Shown in pieces: positions 1 to 9,059 of a DNA stretch of 42,934 bases. Position 1 is the first letter of the stretch. Each line of letters opens with the position of its first letter. Location of the stretch: contig JAJDYL010000006.1 of the NCBI GenBank assembly GCA_022825195.1, positions 1-42,934 on the forward strand, read 5' to 3'. Source of the DNA: Alphaproteobacteria bacterium. Its GTDB lineage: Bacteria; Pseudomonadota; Alphaproteobacteria; Bin95. Both the position numbers and the translations under genes were made by a program. Under the pieces are notes generated by a model, which was given only the letters and a program-made list of their open reading frames with translations, was not told the DNA's origin and searched no databases.

Positions 1-90
1 ATCGCCACGGCACAAAAGCAGGGTCGCGATGTCCTCGATACCCTGACCGGATCCTCCGAAAGCTTCATCGACGGCATCAAATACGCCTGA
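1..90 (+). CDS. C-terminal end of a transposase, probably IS66 family (partial)
   Basis: Only the last 29 residues are visible, in frame 1, ending with TGA at 88-90. The tail has the pattern TAQKQGRDVLDTLT followed by a short acidic/hydrophobic end. It resembles the C-terminal tail of IS66 TnpC-type transposases (T-A-x-K-Q-G-x-x-x-x-x-T-L). The terminal-repeat-like sequence about 37 bases after the stop agrees with this. It is too short for a secure family call, and another transposase family is possible. Confidence 0.4.
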   Translation: MATAQKQGRDVLDTLTGSSESFIDGIKYA

Positions 91-139
91 ACGGAACCCG
101 GACATCCCTAACGCCACGGGAACCATCCTGGGCAGTTAC
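1..139 (+). mobile_element. Right end of an IS66-like insertion sequence
   Basis: The window opens inside a coding frame that stops at base 90. It is followed by a short non-coding tail whose last 13 bases, cctgggcagttac (127-139), read on the other strand as GTAACTGCCCAGG. Terminal repeats starting GTAA and followed by a C-rich run are typical of IS66-family elements. The opposite end and any 8-bp target duplication (the candidate copy here is bases 140-147) lie outside the window, so the assignment rests on one end and the protein tail only. Confidence 0.4.
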
Positions 140-201
140 GACATTCCATGACACTCCACATGACACTTCCGCCGGTCTCCCGCCCGCGAAAGAGGAGCCG
201 C

Positions 202-933
202 CTATCCCGGGAAGTCGCAGCGGAGCGCGGTGACGTGGATGAAGGAGCGGGGGCCGGCCCGAGCGGCGAAGCGGTATTCGTCGCCGGCGAAGCGCATGGA
301 ATGGTCGAGCGGCAGCTTGCCCTTCGCGTCCGTCGCGTCGCCGCCGATGGCCGTGAAGCGGAGCGTGACCGGAGCCGCCGGATCGAACCAGGCCTGGGGC
401 AGGCCCGCTTCCGTCAGCTCCGCCGCCCCCTCGCCGGTAACGGTGATGGCGCCGGCGGCGAATTGCACCGAGGCATTGGCGCCGTCATGCAGCGGCGTCG
501 CCAGCACGAAACGCTTGGTGACCGGCTCCGGGTCGCATTTCGGTTCCGGCTCCGCCTCCTGCAGCAGGAAGGCGATCCGGGCCTCCTCGAGGCCGGCCTC
601 GATCCGCTCCAGAAGCATCTCGTAGAGCGCCTTGCGTTCGCCGGTCGGCACGTCGCGGTCGTAGCGGGCCTGGAGCGCCTTCTCGTTCTGGACCGCCGCA
701 AGCCGCCGCCTGTCGAGTTCCGCCTTCTCGGCTTCCAGCCGCGCGATGTCGGCGTCCTGGGCCGCCAGCCTCGCCTCCATGCGCTCGATGCGGAATTCCG
801 TCCGGGTGGCGCCGGTTTCGTAGGCGAAGACGCCGACCGCCAGCAGCGCCGCCAGCAGCAGCATCCGCTTGAGCAGAGTCCAGCGCCGGGCCCGGGCGGC
901 CATCCTGCGGCCTTCCTTCAGTCCGATCGCCAT
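202..933 (-). CDS. Membrane-anchored coiled-coil protein of unknown function
   Basis: This 243-residue protein has a basic N-terminus and one membrane segment (about residues 20-37, LLLAALLAVGVFAY). A charged coiled-coil stretch rich in Glu, Arg, Ala and Leu follows (about 45-105), then a soluble C-terminal domain with two Cys (PKCDPEP and the final ALRCDFPG). The topology suggests an inner-membrane anchor with the bulk in the periplasm. The start chosen is ATG at 933. A second in-frame ATG at 903 has a better ribosome-binding site (AAGGAAGG seven bases upstream) and would give 233 residues, so it may be the true start. I recognise no domain. It diverges from queA. Confidence 0.7.
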   Translation of the reverse strand: MAIGLKEGRRMAARARRWTLLKRMLLLAALLAVGVFAYETGATRTEFRIERMEARLAAQDADIARLEAEKAELDRRRLAAVQNEKALQARYDRDVPTGERKALYEMLLERIEAGLEEARIAFLLQEAEPEPKCDPEPVTKRFVLATPLHDGANASVQFAAGAITVTGEGAAELTEAGLPQAWFDPAAPVTLRFTAIGGDATDAKGKLPLDHSMRFAGDEYRFAARAGPRSFIHVTALRCDFPG

Positions 934-1039
934 GCCTTCGTTCCCGCTTGGAGCGGAGTTTATCTCAAATCCCGGCGCGTTTTGACAGGCTCCGTGCAGG
1001 CTGCGATGGTCCCCCCGCCTGCGGCGGAGCCGGGCGGCC

Positions 1040-2071
1040 GTGACCCTGAGCACCAGCGATTTCGACTTCGACCTGCCATCCGGGCTGATCGCGCAGCGGC
1101 CCGTGGAGCCGCGCGACGCGGCGAGGCTGCTGCATGTCGCAGACGCCCTCGCGGACCGGACCGTCGCCGAACTGCCGGAACTGCTCCGGCCGGGCGACCT
1201 GATGGTCTTCAACGATACGCGCGTGATCCCGGCGCGCCTCTACGGGCGGCGCGGCGCGGCGGCGGTCGAGGCCCTGCTGCACAAGCGCCTCGACAGGCGG
1301 CGCTGGCTCGCCTTCGCCCGGCCCGGGCGGCGGCTCCGGGAAGGCGACCGGATCGCCTTTCCCGGCGGGCTCGAAGCGGTGCTGGAGGAGCACCGCGAGG
1401 GCGGGGAAGTCGCGCTGGCGTTCTCGGCGGAAGGGGCGAAGCTGGACGCGGCGCTGGAGGCGCACGGCTCAATGCCGCTGCCGCCCTATATCAAACGCCC
1501 GAAAGGCGGCGATCCGGATGACCGGGACGCCTACCAGACGGTGTTCGCCCGCGAGCCGGGCTCGGTCGCCGCGCCCACGGCCGGGCTGCACTTCACGCCG
1601 GGGCTTCTGGCGGCGCTGGAGGCGCGCGGCGTGGAGCGGGCGGCCGTCACCCTGCATGTCGGGGCCGGCACCTTCCTGCCGGTCCGCACGGAGGACCCGG
1701 CAGAGCACCGGATGCACAGCGAATGGGGGCGCATCACGGAGGAGACGGCCGCGCGCATCCGGGGCCGCAAGGGCCGGCTTCTCGTTGCGGGCACGACCGC
1801 GCTCCGCCTGCTGGAGACGGCGGCCGACGCGTCGGGCGCGGTGGCGCCCTGGGAAGGGGAGACCGACATTTTCCTCAGGCCGGGCGGCAGGCCGGTCCGG
1901 ACGGCCGACCTGCTGCTCACCAATTTCCACCTGCCGCGCTCGACGCTGTTCATGCTCGTCGCGGCCTTCGCCGGTCTGGAGCGCATGCGCGCCGCCTACG
2001 CCCACGCCGTCAGGCAGCGCTACCGCTTCTTCTCCTACGGCGACGCCTGCCTGCTGGAGCGCGGCCCGTAG
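1040..2071 (+). CDS. queA: S-adenosylmethionine:tRNA ribosyltransferase-isomerase QueA
   Basis: QueA transfers and isomerises the ribosyl part of SAM onto 7-aminomethyl-7-deazaguanine in tRNA, making epoxyqueuosine at the wobble base of GUN-anticodon tRNAs. The 343-residue length is normal for the family. Family blocks are easy to see: DLPSGLIAQ near the N-terminus, [15 protein letters not shown] (about 53-67), [10 protein letters not shown] (about 179-188), [12 protein letters not shown] (about 205-216), and the C-terminal [14 protein letters not shown]. The start is GTG at 1040. No ATG lies upstream in frame, and the first residues DFDFDLP match the usual QueA start. Its neighbours are unrelated, so it is probably a single-gene unit, and it converges on the dehydrogenase gene at 2089. 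Confidence 0.95.
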   Translation: MTLSTSDFDFDLPSGLIAQRPVEPRDAARLLHVADALADRTVAELPELLRPGDLMVFNDTRVIPARLYGRRGAAAVEALLHKRLDRRRWLAFARPGRRLREGDRIAFPGGLEAVLEEHREGGEVALAFSAEGAKLDAALEAHGSMPLPPYIKRPKGGDPDDRDAYQTVFAREPGSVAAPTAGLHFTPGLLAALEARGVERAAVTLHVGAGTFLPVRTEDPAEHRMHSEWGRITEETAARIRGRKGRLLVAGTTALRLLETAADASGAVAPWEGETDIFLRPGGRPVRTADLLLTNFHLPRSTLFMLVAAFAGLERMRAAYAHAVRQRYRFFSYGDACLLERGP

Positions 2072-2088
2072 CCCCGACGCGCCCCGTG

Positions 2089-2982
2089 TCAGCGGACCTT
2101 CGGCAGGGTGTGGCCGGCGAAGCCCTCCACCATCTGCACGATGGAGGTGATGTCCTCGCGGCCCTTGCCCTGCATGTGCCAGTGGCGGAAGAACTGGCGC
2201 ACGGCCGACGAGACCCAGGACGGCACCTGCAGCCGCTCGGCCTCCGCGAGCGCCAGCTCGATGTCCTTCATCAGGATGTCCAGGGCCGCTCCGTAGGCGA
2301 AGGACCGGTCGAGCACCGAGGTCGGAACCTTGCCGACCGTCGCGCTGTTGCGCCCGGAGCCGGCATTGACCGCCTCCAGCATCGCCTCGAGATCGACCCC
2401 GGCCTTGGAGCCCATCACCAGCGCCTCGGAGGTGACGGCGAGCGCGGCGGCCGAGAGGATGTTGTTGACGAGCTTGACCGTCTGCGCCGCGCCCGGCTCC
2501 TCGCCGACATGGACCACCGTGCGCCCCCAGCAGTCGAGGGCGGGGCGCAATTCGTCGAAGAGCGCCCGGCTTCCGGACGCCATCACCGAGAGCGTGCCCG
2601 CCTCCGCGCCCGGCGGCCCGCCGCTGATCGGGCAGTCGAGCATCTCGATGCCGGAGTCGGCCAGAGACGCCGCCATCTCGCGGACGAATTCCGACCCGAC
2701 CGTGCAGGTGTTGACCACCTTCGCGATCCGCCCGCCCTTCGCGAGCCCCTCGGCGCCCAGCCCGACTTCGCGCCAGGCGGGCAGGGTCGGCAGCGAGACG
2801 ATGACCGTCTCCGCGAGGTCGGCGACGGCCTTCGGGCTTGCGGCCTCGCGCGCCTGCCGCGCCGTGAGCGGCGCCACCGCCTCCGGGCGGACGTCGTGAA
2901 CGATCAGGCTGTGGCCCCCGTCCAGCAGCCGCCCCGCCATCGGCGCGCCCATGGCGCCCACGCCAACGAATCCCAGTTCCAT
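2089..2982 (-). CDS. NAD(P)-dependent beta-hydroxyacid dehydrogenase (3-hydroxyisobutyrate dehydrogenase family)
   Basis: This 297-residue enzyme belongs to the beta-hydroxyacid dehydrogenase family, which oxidises short 3-hydroxy acids such as 3-hydroxyisobutyrate, tartronate semialdehyde or related compounds. The N-terminus has the dinucleotide-binding fingerprint GFVGVGAMGAPMA (4-16). The substrate motif DCPISGGPPGAEAGTL starts near residue 116, and the catalytic lysine is K170 in VKLVNNIL. The family usually has about 290-300 residues, so it is complete. The ATG at 2982 is preceded by a GGGGGAT ribosome site and starts exactly at the Rossmann strand. The substrate cannot be told from sequence; 3-hydroxyisobutyrate, glyoxylate/succinic semialdehyde or sulfolactaldehyde-type substrates are all possible. 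Confidence 0.9.
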   Translation of the reverse strand: MELGFVGVGAMGAPMAGRLLDGGHSLIVHDVRPEAVAPLTARQAREAASPKAVADLAETVIVSLPTLPAWREVGLGAEGLAKGGRIAKVVNTCTVGSEFVREMAASLADSGIEMLDCPISGGPPGAEAGTLSVMASGSRALFDELRPALDCWGRTVVHVGEEPGAAQTVKLVNNILSAAALAVTSEALVMGSKAGVDLEAMLEAVNAGSGRNSATVGKVPTSVLDRSFAYGAALDILMKDIELALAEAERLQVPSWVSSAVRQFFRHWHMQGKGREDITSIVQMVEGFAGHTLPKVR

Positions 2983-3037
2983 CGCTTTCGATCCCCCGTG
3001 CAGCGAGTCTCTTCGGAGTATGCGCGCGGCCGCGCCC

Positions 3038-3280
3038 TCAGGCCAGCAGCCAGCCGAGGAGGGTGCGGTTGCCCACCACCACCTCTGTCCAGAACTGCCA
3101 CGGCCAGAGCCAGAGCCGCATGAAGGCCCGAAAGGCCGCATCGCCCAGCGCCGGGCCGAATTCGCCGGGCCCGAGGCCGTGAACGACATGAACGAACATG
3201 CGCGAGAACCCCGCGACCAGCCCGAGCAGCAGCCCGATGCCGAGATAGAGGGACAGAATACGGCGGAGCAGCGTGAACAT
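3038..3280 (-). CDS. Small membrane protein of unknown function
   Basis: This 80-residue protein starts at ATG 3280. The N-terminal half is a clear membrane helix (RRILSLYLGIGLLLGLVAGF), and a second aromatic-rich segment follows (MRLWLWPWQFW, about residues 53-63). It shares its direction with the dehydrogenase gene 55 bases downstream and diverges from cobU. In-frame codons extend upstream to 3412 but would overlap the cobU start, so the shorter form is preferred. No known domain is recognised. Membrane topology and codon use support a real gene. Confidence 0.6.
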   Translation of the reverse strand: MFTLLRRILSLYLGIGLLLGLVAGFSRMFVHVVHGLGPGEFGPALGDAAFRAFMRLWLWPWQFWTEVVVGNRTLLGWLLA

Positions 3281-3368
3281 GAGCCGGGATATGCCCCGGC
3301 CCGCTCCGAAAGTCGAGCCGCAAGGACTTGCCTTGAACGGCGGGAGAAACACCGTTACCAGACGGACC
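3281..3368. promoter_or_regulatory. Divergent intergenic region before the cobalamin operon
   Basis: These 88 bases separate the small membrane-protein gene from cobU and must hold the upstream promoter of the cob operon unless it lies inside the neighbouring gene. I looked for a cobalamin riboswitch (B12-box core such as GCCACTG and GGAGACCTGCC) and did not see one. The space is also shorter than the roughly 200 bases such an element needs. Confidence 0.3.
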
Positions 3369-3860
3369 ATGACCGCCACGACCCTGGTGCTCGGCGGCGC
3401 CGCTTCCGGCAAGAGCCGTTACGCCGAATCGCTGTTCGACGGGCCCGCCGTCTATATCGCGACGGCCGAGGCCGGCGACGCCGAGATGGCGGAGCGCATC
3501 GCCCGCCACCGCGCCCGGCGGGGGCCTTGCTGGACAACCGTCGAGGCGCCCCGCCGGCTGCCGGAGGCGCTGGCGGAAGCGTGCGAAAGTCCCGCCCTGG
3601 TGGATTGCCTGACGCTCTGGCTCTCCAACGCGCTCGCCGCCGACCGGGAGCCGGAGACGAGCGCGCTGCTGGAGGCGCTCGCCGCCCGCAGCCGCCAGAC
3701 GGTGCTGGTCTCGAACGAGACCGGCATGGGCCTGGTTCCCCCGACGCCGCTGGGGCGGCGGTTCCGCGAGGCGCAGGGACGGCTCAACGAGCAGGTCGCC
3801 CATATTGCCGACCGGGTCGTGTTCGTGACGGCCGGCCTGCCGCTCGTGCTCAAGCCGTGA
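3369..3860 (+). CDS. cobU: Bifunctional adenosylcobinamide kinase / adenosylcobinamide-phosphate guanylyltransferase
   Basis: CobU (CobP) phosphorylates adenosylcobinamide and then transfers GMP to it, activating the corrinoid for attachment of the lower-ligand nucleotide loop. The 163-residue protein has the Walker A motif GGAASGKS (9-16), the His of the guanylylation step at H47 (ARHRARRG), the Walker B region LVDCLTLWLSN (about 79-89), and the family block NETGMGLVPPTPLGRRFR followed by GRLNEQVA. The start is ATG 3369; an upstream in-frame ATG at 3273 would add about 32 residues without homology and is disfavoured. It is the first gene of a co-directional run to cobQ and is followed after 10 bases by cobW. 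Confidence 0.93.
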   Translation: MTATTLVLGGAASGKSRYAESLFDGPAVYIATAEAGDAEMAERIARHRARRGPCWTTVEAPRRLPEALAEACESPALVDCLTLWLSNALAADREPETSALLEALAARSRQTVLVSNETGMGLVPPTPLGRRFREAQGRLNEQVAHIADRVVFVTAGLPLVLKP

Positions 3861-3870
3861 AGGCCGGCCC

Positions 3871-4914
3871 ATGCTGAAACCAAAAATCCCGGCGACCGTC
3901 ATCACCGGCTTCCTCGGCGCCGGCAAGACCAGCCTGGTCCGCCACCTGCTCGAACATGCGGGCGGGCGGCGGCTGGCGGTGGTCGTCAACGAGTTCGGCG
4001 ATCTCGGCATCGACGGCGAACTGCTGCGCGCCTGCGGCATCGAGGGCTGCGAGGACGAGGACATCGTCGAACTCGCCAACGGATGCATCTGCTGCACGGT
4101 CGCCGACGACTTCCTGCCGACCATGCAGGCGCTGCTCGACCGGCCCGACCCGCCCGACCACATCGTCATCGAGACCTCGGGCCTGGCGCTGCCGAAACCC
4201 CTCGTGCAGGCCTTCGCCTGGCCGGAGGTGCGCTCCCGCACGACGGTGGACGGCGTGGTCGCGGTGATCGACGCCGAGGCGGTGGCGGCCGGGCGTTTCG
4301 CCGCCGATCCCGAAGCCGTGGAGGCGGCGCGCCGGGCCGATCCGGCGCTCGACCACGATGCGCCGCTGGAGGAGCTGTTCGAGGACCAGCTCGCCGCGGC
4401 CGACCTCGCGGTCGTCAACAAGCGCGACCTCCTGGACGCGGCGGCCTGGGGAGATGTGCTGGAACGGGTCCGGGACGGGCTGCGCTCGCCTGCGGTCAAG
4501 GCCGTCGCCGCGACCGGAGGCGCGGTCGATGCCCGCCTGCTGCTCGGCCTCGAAGCGGCGGCGGAAGACGATCTCGACGCGCGCCCCTCGCATCATGACG
4601 GCGAAGACGGTCACGACCATGACGACTTCGAGAGCTTCGCCGTCGAGGCCGGGCCCGTCGAGCCGGCGGCGCTCGCCGAGCGCATATCGTCGGCCGCGCG
4701 CAAGCACGATGTGCTGCGCATCAAGGGATTCGCCGCCGTGGAGGGCAAGGCCATGCGCCTCGCCGTGCAGGGCGTGGGGGCGCGCACTGAAACCTGGTAC
4801 GACCGGCCCTGGCGGGCCGGCGAGGAGCCGCTGACGAGGCTGGTGGTGATCGGCTTTGCCGGCCTCGACCGCGACGCGGTTGCCCGGACGCTCGGCGGGC
4901 GGTGCATCTCCTAG
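3871..4914 (+). CDS. cobW: CobW-type G3E GTPase, cobalt chaperone for cobalamin synthesis
   Basis: CobW is a GTP-dependent metallochaperone thought to deliver Co(II) to the aerobic cobaltochelatase. The 347-residue protein has the P-loop GFLGAGKTS (13-21), the G3E metal motif CICC (C72, C74, C75), the base-specificity motif NKRD (183-186), a metal-binding His/Asp-rich stretch at 241-252 (HHDGEDGHDHDD), and the CobW C-terminal domain with RIKGFAAVEG. It sits directly upstream of cobN, whose GTG start overlaps its end by 13 bases. That placement separates it from zinc-homeostasis members of the same superfamily. Translational coupling to CobN is likely. Confidence 0.92.
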   Translation: MLKPKIPATVITGFLGAGKTSLVRHLLEHAGGRRLAVVVNEFGDLGIDGELLRACGIEGCEDEDIVELANGCICCTVADDFLPTMQALLDRPDPPDHIVIETSGLALPKPLVQAFAWPEVRSRTTVDGVVAVIDAEAVAAGRFAADPEAVEAARRADPALDHDAPLEELFEDQLAAADLAVVNKRDLLDAAAWGDVLERVRDGLRSPAVKAVAATGGAVDARLLLGLEAAAEDDLDARPSHHDGEDGHDHDDFESFAVEAGPVEPAALAERISSAARKHDVLRIKGFAAVEGKAMRLAVQGVGARTETWYDRPWRAGEEPLTRLVVIGFAGLDRDAVARTLGGRCIS

Positions 4915-7900
4915 CCGCAACCCCTGGCGCGGTCGAGGATGGCGGGGCCGTCGATCTCGGGCAGACGCCGGGCGACATCGCGATCCTGAGCGCGGCTGAC
5001 ACCGAGCTCGCGCTCCTCGCCGAAGCGCAGCGAAAACGCCTCGCCGAAGACGGGCAAGCGCCGACGCTGCGGCTCGCCAACATCATGGCGCTCGGCCACA
5101 ACCTCTCCGTCGACCTCCATGTCGAGCGCGTTCTCTCGCACGCCCGGCTGGTGGTCGTGCGGCTGCTTGGCGGGCGGGGCTACTGGCCCTATGGCGTCGA
5201 GCGGCTGGGATCGCTGGAAGCGCCGGTGGCGCTGCTGCCGGGCGACGACCGGCCGGACCCGGAGCTCGACGCCTTCTCCAGCCTCGGCCGGGACGCCTGC
5301 CATCGGCTCTGGCGCTATCTCGCGGAAGGCGGCCCCGACAACGCGCTCAACTGCCTGCGCTATGCGTCGGACCTGCTCGGCCGGCCCGCGGCATGGCGCG
5401 AACCGGCGGCGATTGCGCGGGCCCAGCCCTACGAGGCGGCGACCGGCGCCGGCCCTGCGGCGCCGGTGCTGTTCTACCGGGCGCATCTCCAGTCCGGCAA
5501 TGTCGCGGCGATCGACATGCTGGCCGAGGAACTGGCCGCTGCGGGTCTCAGCCCCCGGCCGGTCGCCATTTCCAGCCTCAAGGACCCGGACTCGCTCGCC
5601 CTGCTGCATGGCCTGTTCGCCGGGGAGCCGCCGGCCGTCATCGTCAACACCACCGGCTTCGCGGCGCGCGGCGCGGACGGCCCGGGGCCGCTCGACCGCT
5701 ATGACTGCCCGGTGGTCCAGGCCGTGCTCTCCGGCGGCGCCGAGAGCGTCTGGCGCGAGGGGACGCGCGGCCTCTCCCCGCGCGACATCGCCATGAATAT
5801 CGCACTGCCGGAAGTGGACGGACGGCTGATCTCCCGCGCGGTTTCCTTCAAGGCGCCGAGCCGGCGCGATGCCGCGACGGAGTGCGACATCACCCGCTAC
5901 CGGCCGGTGCGGGACCGGGTGCGCTTCGTGGCGCAGCTCGCCGCCAACTGGGCGAGGTTGCGCCGGCCGGGCCGCAAACGCATCGTGCTGGTGCTCGCCA
6001 ACTATCCGACCCGCGACGGGCGCATCGGCAATGGCGTGGGCCTCGACACGCCGGCCTCGGCCCTTGCCGTCCTCCGCGCGCTCGGGGCCGGGGGGCTGCC
6101 GGCGGACGGCGACGCGCTCATGCGCCTGCTGCAGGAGGCGCGGACCGGAGGGCCGGTCTTTCCGAAGAGCGCATTCGACGCCTTCCTGGACGAACTGCCC
6201 AAGGCCGCCACGGAAACCGTGCGGGAGCGTTGGGGCCTTGCGTGCCGGGATTATGTAATACCGGCGCTCCTCTTCGGCGACATCGCCGTCGCGGTGCAGC
6301 CGTCGCGCGGCTACGATATCGACCCGGCCTCCAGCTACCACGATCCCGCCCTGCCGCCGCCGCCCGCCTACCTCGCCTTCTACGGCTGGTTGAGGCGTGG
6401 CTTCGGGGCCGATGCGGTCGTCCATCTCGGCAAGCACGGCAATCTGGAGTGGCTGCCCGGCAAGGCGCTGGCGCTGGCGCAGGACTGCTTCCCGGACGCC
6501 GTGCTCGGGCCCATGCCGAACCTCTACCCCTTCATCGTCAACGACCCGGGCGAAGGCTCGCAGGCCAAGCGCCGCACTCATGCCGCAATCGTCGACCACC
6601 TGACGCCCCCTCTCACGCGCGCGGAGAGCCACGGAGCTATGGTGGAGCTGGAAAGGCTGGTGGACGAGTATTTCGAGGCCTCGGCCCTCGACCCGCGCCG
6701 CCTGCCCGTATTGGCCGAGGCGATCCTCGACCTCGCGGGGCGCGACGGGCTGGCGGCCGACTGCGGCATCCGGCCGGAGGATGACGAGGGCGCCGCGCTC
6801 GGAAAGCTCGACGGCTATCTCTGCGAGCTGAAGGAGCTGCAGATCCGCGACGGCCTGCACGTCTTCGGCGGCTCTCCGGAGGGCCGCCTCCGGCGCGACC
6901 TCCTGGTTGCCGCCATGCGCGCGCGGCTGCTGCCGGCGCTGGAGAAGGACCTCGGCATCGAGACGGGCGAGGACCTAGCCGCGCCCTGGACGGGCCCCCG
7001 GCCGGCCTTCCTTTCCGGCGACGGCATCTGGCGCACGGCGGGCGACACGCTCGAGCGGCTGGAGGCGGCGATGGCGCGGCTGGTCGAAGGCGCGGACACC
7101 GCACCCGGTCCCGAAAGCGCCGCCGCGCTCGGCTTCCTCGGCGAAACGCTGGCTCCGGCGCTCGACCGCTCGGGCGAGGCGGAGATTGCCGGCCTCAGGG
7201 CGGGCCTTGCCGGCCGTTTCATCGAGCCCGGCCCCTCCGGCGCGCCGACGCGCGGGCGGCCGGACGTGCTGCCGACCGGGCGCAATTTCCATTCCGTCGA
7301 TACCCGCGCCGTGCCGACGCCCGCTGCCGCGCAGCTCGGCTGGCGTTCGGCCGCGCTGCTGGTGGAGCGCCATGTCCGGGACCACGGCGAATGGCCGCGC
7401 GCGCTGGCGCTCAGCGCCTGGGGAACCAGCTGCATGCGGACCGGCGGCGACGACATCGCCCAGGCCCTGGCGCTGATGGGCGTGCGCCCGGCATGGGATG
7501 CGGCCTCGGGGCGCGTCACCGGGTTCGAGATCGTGCCGCGCGGCGCGCTCGACCGCCCGCGCGTCGATGTCACGCTGCGCATTTCCGGGTTCTTCCGCGA
7601 CGCCTTTCCGGGCCTGATCGACCTGTTCGACAGCGCGGTGCGCGCCGTCGCCCGTCTCGACGAGGCCGACAACCCGCTCTTCACGCCGGACGAGGACGGC
7701 TTCCGCGAGGCCACCTGGCGCGTGTTCGGCTCCATGCCGGGGGCCTATGGCGCGGGCCTGCAGGCGCTCATCGACGAGGGCGGCTGGGAGGGGCCGGAGG
7801 ACCTCGCGCGCGCCTATGTCGCCTGGGGCGGCTACGCCTACGGCGCGGGCGAGGAGGGCCGGCCGGCGCACCGGGCGTTCGAGCGCCGCCTCGCGCGCGT

Positions 7901-8420
7901 CGAGGCGGTGGTCCACAACCAGGACAATCGCGAACACGACCTGCTCGACAGCGACGATTATTACCAGTTCGAAGGCGGGCTTGCGGCAGCGGCCGCCATG
8001 CTCTCCGGGCGGCGGCCTGCGGTCTATCACAACGACCACACCCGCCCGGAACGCCCGCGCATCGTGAGCCTGGAGGAGGAGATCGCCCGCACGGTGCGCG
8101 CGCGCGCCGCCAACCCAAAATGGATCCGGGGCGTCATGCGCCACGGCTACAAGGGCGTCTTCGAGATCGCCGCCACCGTCGATTACCTGTTCGCCTTCGC
8201 CGCGACCACGGGCGCGGTGCGCGACCATCATTTCGAAATGCTGTTCGACGCCTATATCCGCGACGAGGCGGTGCGCGATTTCATGGAGCGGAGCAATCCC
8301 GCCGCGCTCCGCGAGACGGCGGCGCGATTCCTGGAGGCGCTGGACCGGGGCCTGTGGCGTCCAAGGGCCAATTTCGGCTATGATCTGCTCCGGTCGCTGG
8401 CGAGCGGAGAGCGCCCATGA
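4902..8420 (+). CDS. cobN: Aerobic cobaltochelatase, large subunit CobN
   Basis: CobN, with CobS and CobT, inserts cobalt into hydrogenobyrinic acid a,c-diamide at the cost of ATP in the aerobic B12 pathway. The protein has 1172 residues, slightly short of the usual 1200-1275 but complete at both ends. Diagnostic stretches include DLGQTPGDIAILSAADTEL near the N-terminus, HLGKHGNLEWLPGKAL (about residues 508-523), AWGTSCMRTGGDDIAQAL and DNREHDLLDSDDYYQFEGG. The start is GTG 4902, overlapping cobW by 13 bases, and the encoded MHLLAA beginning is typical. CobS and CobT are not in the window. A ChlH or BchH identity is unlikely given the cob neighbours. Confidence 0.95.
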   Translation: MHLLAATPGAVEDGGAVDLGQTPGDIAILSAADTELALLAEAQRKRLAEDGQAPTLRLANIMALGHNLSVDLHVERVLSHARLVVVRLLGGRGYWPYGVERLGSLEAPVALLPGDDRPDPELDAFSSLGRDACHRLWRYLAEGGPDNALNCLRYASDLLGRPAAWREPAAIARAQPYEAATGAGPAAPVLFYRAHLQSGNVAAIDMLAEELAAAGLSPRPVAISSLKDPDSLALLHGLFAGEPPAVIVNTTGFAARGADGPGPLDRYDCPVVQAVLSGGAESVWREGTRGLSPRDIAMNIALPEVDGRLISRAVSFKAPSRRDAATECDITRYRPVRDRVRFVAQLAANWARLRRPGRKRIVLVLANYPTRDGRIGNGVGLDTPASALAVLRALGAGGLPADGDALMRLLQEARTGGPVFPKSAFDAFLDELPKAATETVRERWGLACRDYVIPALLFGDIAVAVQPSRGYDIDPASSYHDPALPPPPAYLAFYGWLRRGFGADAVVHLGKHGNLEWLPGKALALAQDCFPDAVLGPMPNLYPFIVNDPGEGSQAKRRTHAAIVDHLTPPLTRAESHGAMVELERLVDEYFEASALDPRRLPVLAEAILDLAGRDGLAADCGIRPEDDEGAALGKLDGYLCELKELQIRDGLHVFGGSPEGRLRRDLLVAAMRARLLPALEKDLGIETGEDLAAPWTGPRPAFLSGDGIWRTAGDTLERLEAAMARLVEGADTAPGPESAAALGFLGETLAPALDRSGEAEIAGLRAGLAGRFIEPGPSGAPTRGRPDVLPTGRNFHSVDTRAVPTPAAAQLGWRSAALLVERHVRDHGEWPRALALSAWGTSCMRTGGDDIAQALALMGVRPAWDAASGRVTGFEIVPRGALDRPRVDVTLRISGFFRDAFPGLIDLFDSAVRAVARLDEADNPLFTPDEDGFREATWRVFGSMPGAYGAGLQALIDEGGWEGPEDLARAYVAWGGYAYGAGEEGRPAHRAFERRLARVEAVVHNQDNREHDLLDSDDYYQFEGGLAAAAAMLSGRRPAVYHNDHTRPERPRIVSLEEEIARTVRARAANPKWIRGVMRHGYKGVFEIAATVDYLFAFAATTGAVRDHHFEMLFDAYIRDEAVRDFMERSNPAALRETAARFLEALDRGLWRPRANFGYDLLRSLASGERP

Positions 8421-9046
8421 GCCCGGAGCCCAGCCTCCCCGACGAACAGGGCGTCAATGCCCGCGCCAACGAAAAAGCCCGCAGGCGCAAGGCCGCGCGG
8501 GACCGCATGCTGGCCACCAAGACGATCGAAAAGGGCCTGCTGATCGTCCACACCGGCAAGGGCAAGGGCAAGTCGACCGCGGCCTTCGGACTGGCCGCCC
8601 GCGCGGTCGGCAACGGCCTCAGGGTCGGCGTGGTCCAGTTCGTCAAGGGCGTGTGGAAGACGGGCGAACGCGAGGTTTTCGCCCGCTTCCCGGACCTGGT
8701 CGAGATTCGCGCCATGGGCGAGGGTTTCACCTGGGAGACGCAGGACCGCGCGCGCGACATCGCCGCCGCCGAAGCGGCCTGGGCAATGTCCGAGGCCATG
8801 ATCGCGGACCCGTCCAACGCCATGGTGATCCTCGACGAGCTGAACATCGTGCTGCGCTACGACTATCTGGACCTCGACCGGGTGCTTGCGACGCTGACGA
8901 ACCGCCGGGAGGATCTGCATGTCGTCGTCACCGGGCGCAATGCCCGGCCCGAATTGATCGAGGCCGCCGATCTCGTCACCGAAATGACCCTGGTCAAGCA
9001 CCCGTTCCGCAGCGGCGTAAAAGCCCAGATCGGCATCGAATTCTAG
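8417..9046 (+). CDS. cobO: Corrinoid adenosyltransferase (cob(I)yrinic acid a,c-diamide adenosyltransferase)
   Basis: CobO attaches the 5'-deoxyadenosyl group of ATP to reduced cobalt, giving the upper ligand of adenosylcobalamin. The 209-residue protein shows the unusual CobA/CobO P-loop TGKGKGKS (46-53), VQFVKGVWKTGE, the acidic ILDELNIVLRYDYL, and VVTGRNARPELIEAADLVTEM, all hallmarks of this family. Its ATG overlaps the cobN stop (ATGA, 8417-8420), so the two are almost certainly translated together. The N-terminal 35 residues are basic and hydrophilic, as in other CobO proteins. Confidence 0.95.
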   Translation: MSPEPSLPDEQGVNARANEKARRRKAARDRMLATKTIEKGLLIVHTGKGKGKSTAAFGLAARAVGNGLRVGVVQFVKGVWKTGEREVFARFPDLVEIRAMGEGFTWETQDRARDIAAAEAAWAMSEAMIADPSNAMVILDELNIVLRYDYLDLDRVLATLTNRREDLHVVVTGRNARPELIEAADLVTEMTLVKHPFRSGVKAQIGIEF

Positions 9047-9059
9047 GAGCCTGTCGCAG

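Noticed and set aside
3281..3368. Cobalamin riboswitch before cobU
   Set aside because: The spacer is too short and no B12-box core is present.
4911..6860. Long minus-strand open frame of 649 codons opposite cobN
   Set aside because: It is the complement of a strongly conserved cobN gene in very high-GC DNA, with Arg/Ala/Gly-rich low-information sequence and no motif. The same applies to long frames opposite cobQ (8994-11165) and opposite the acyl-CoA synthetase gene (36301-39156).
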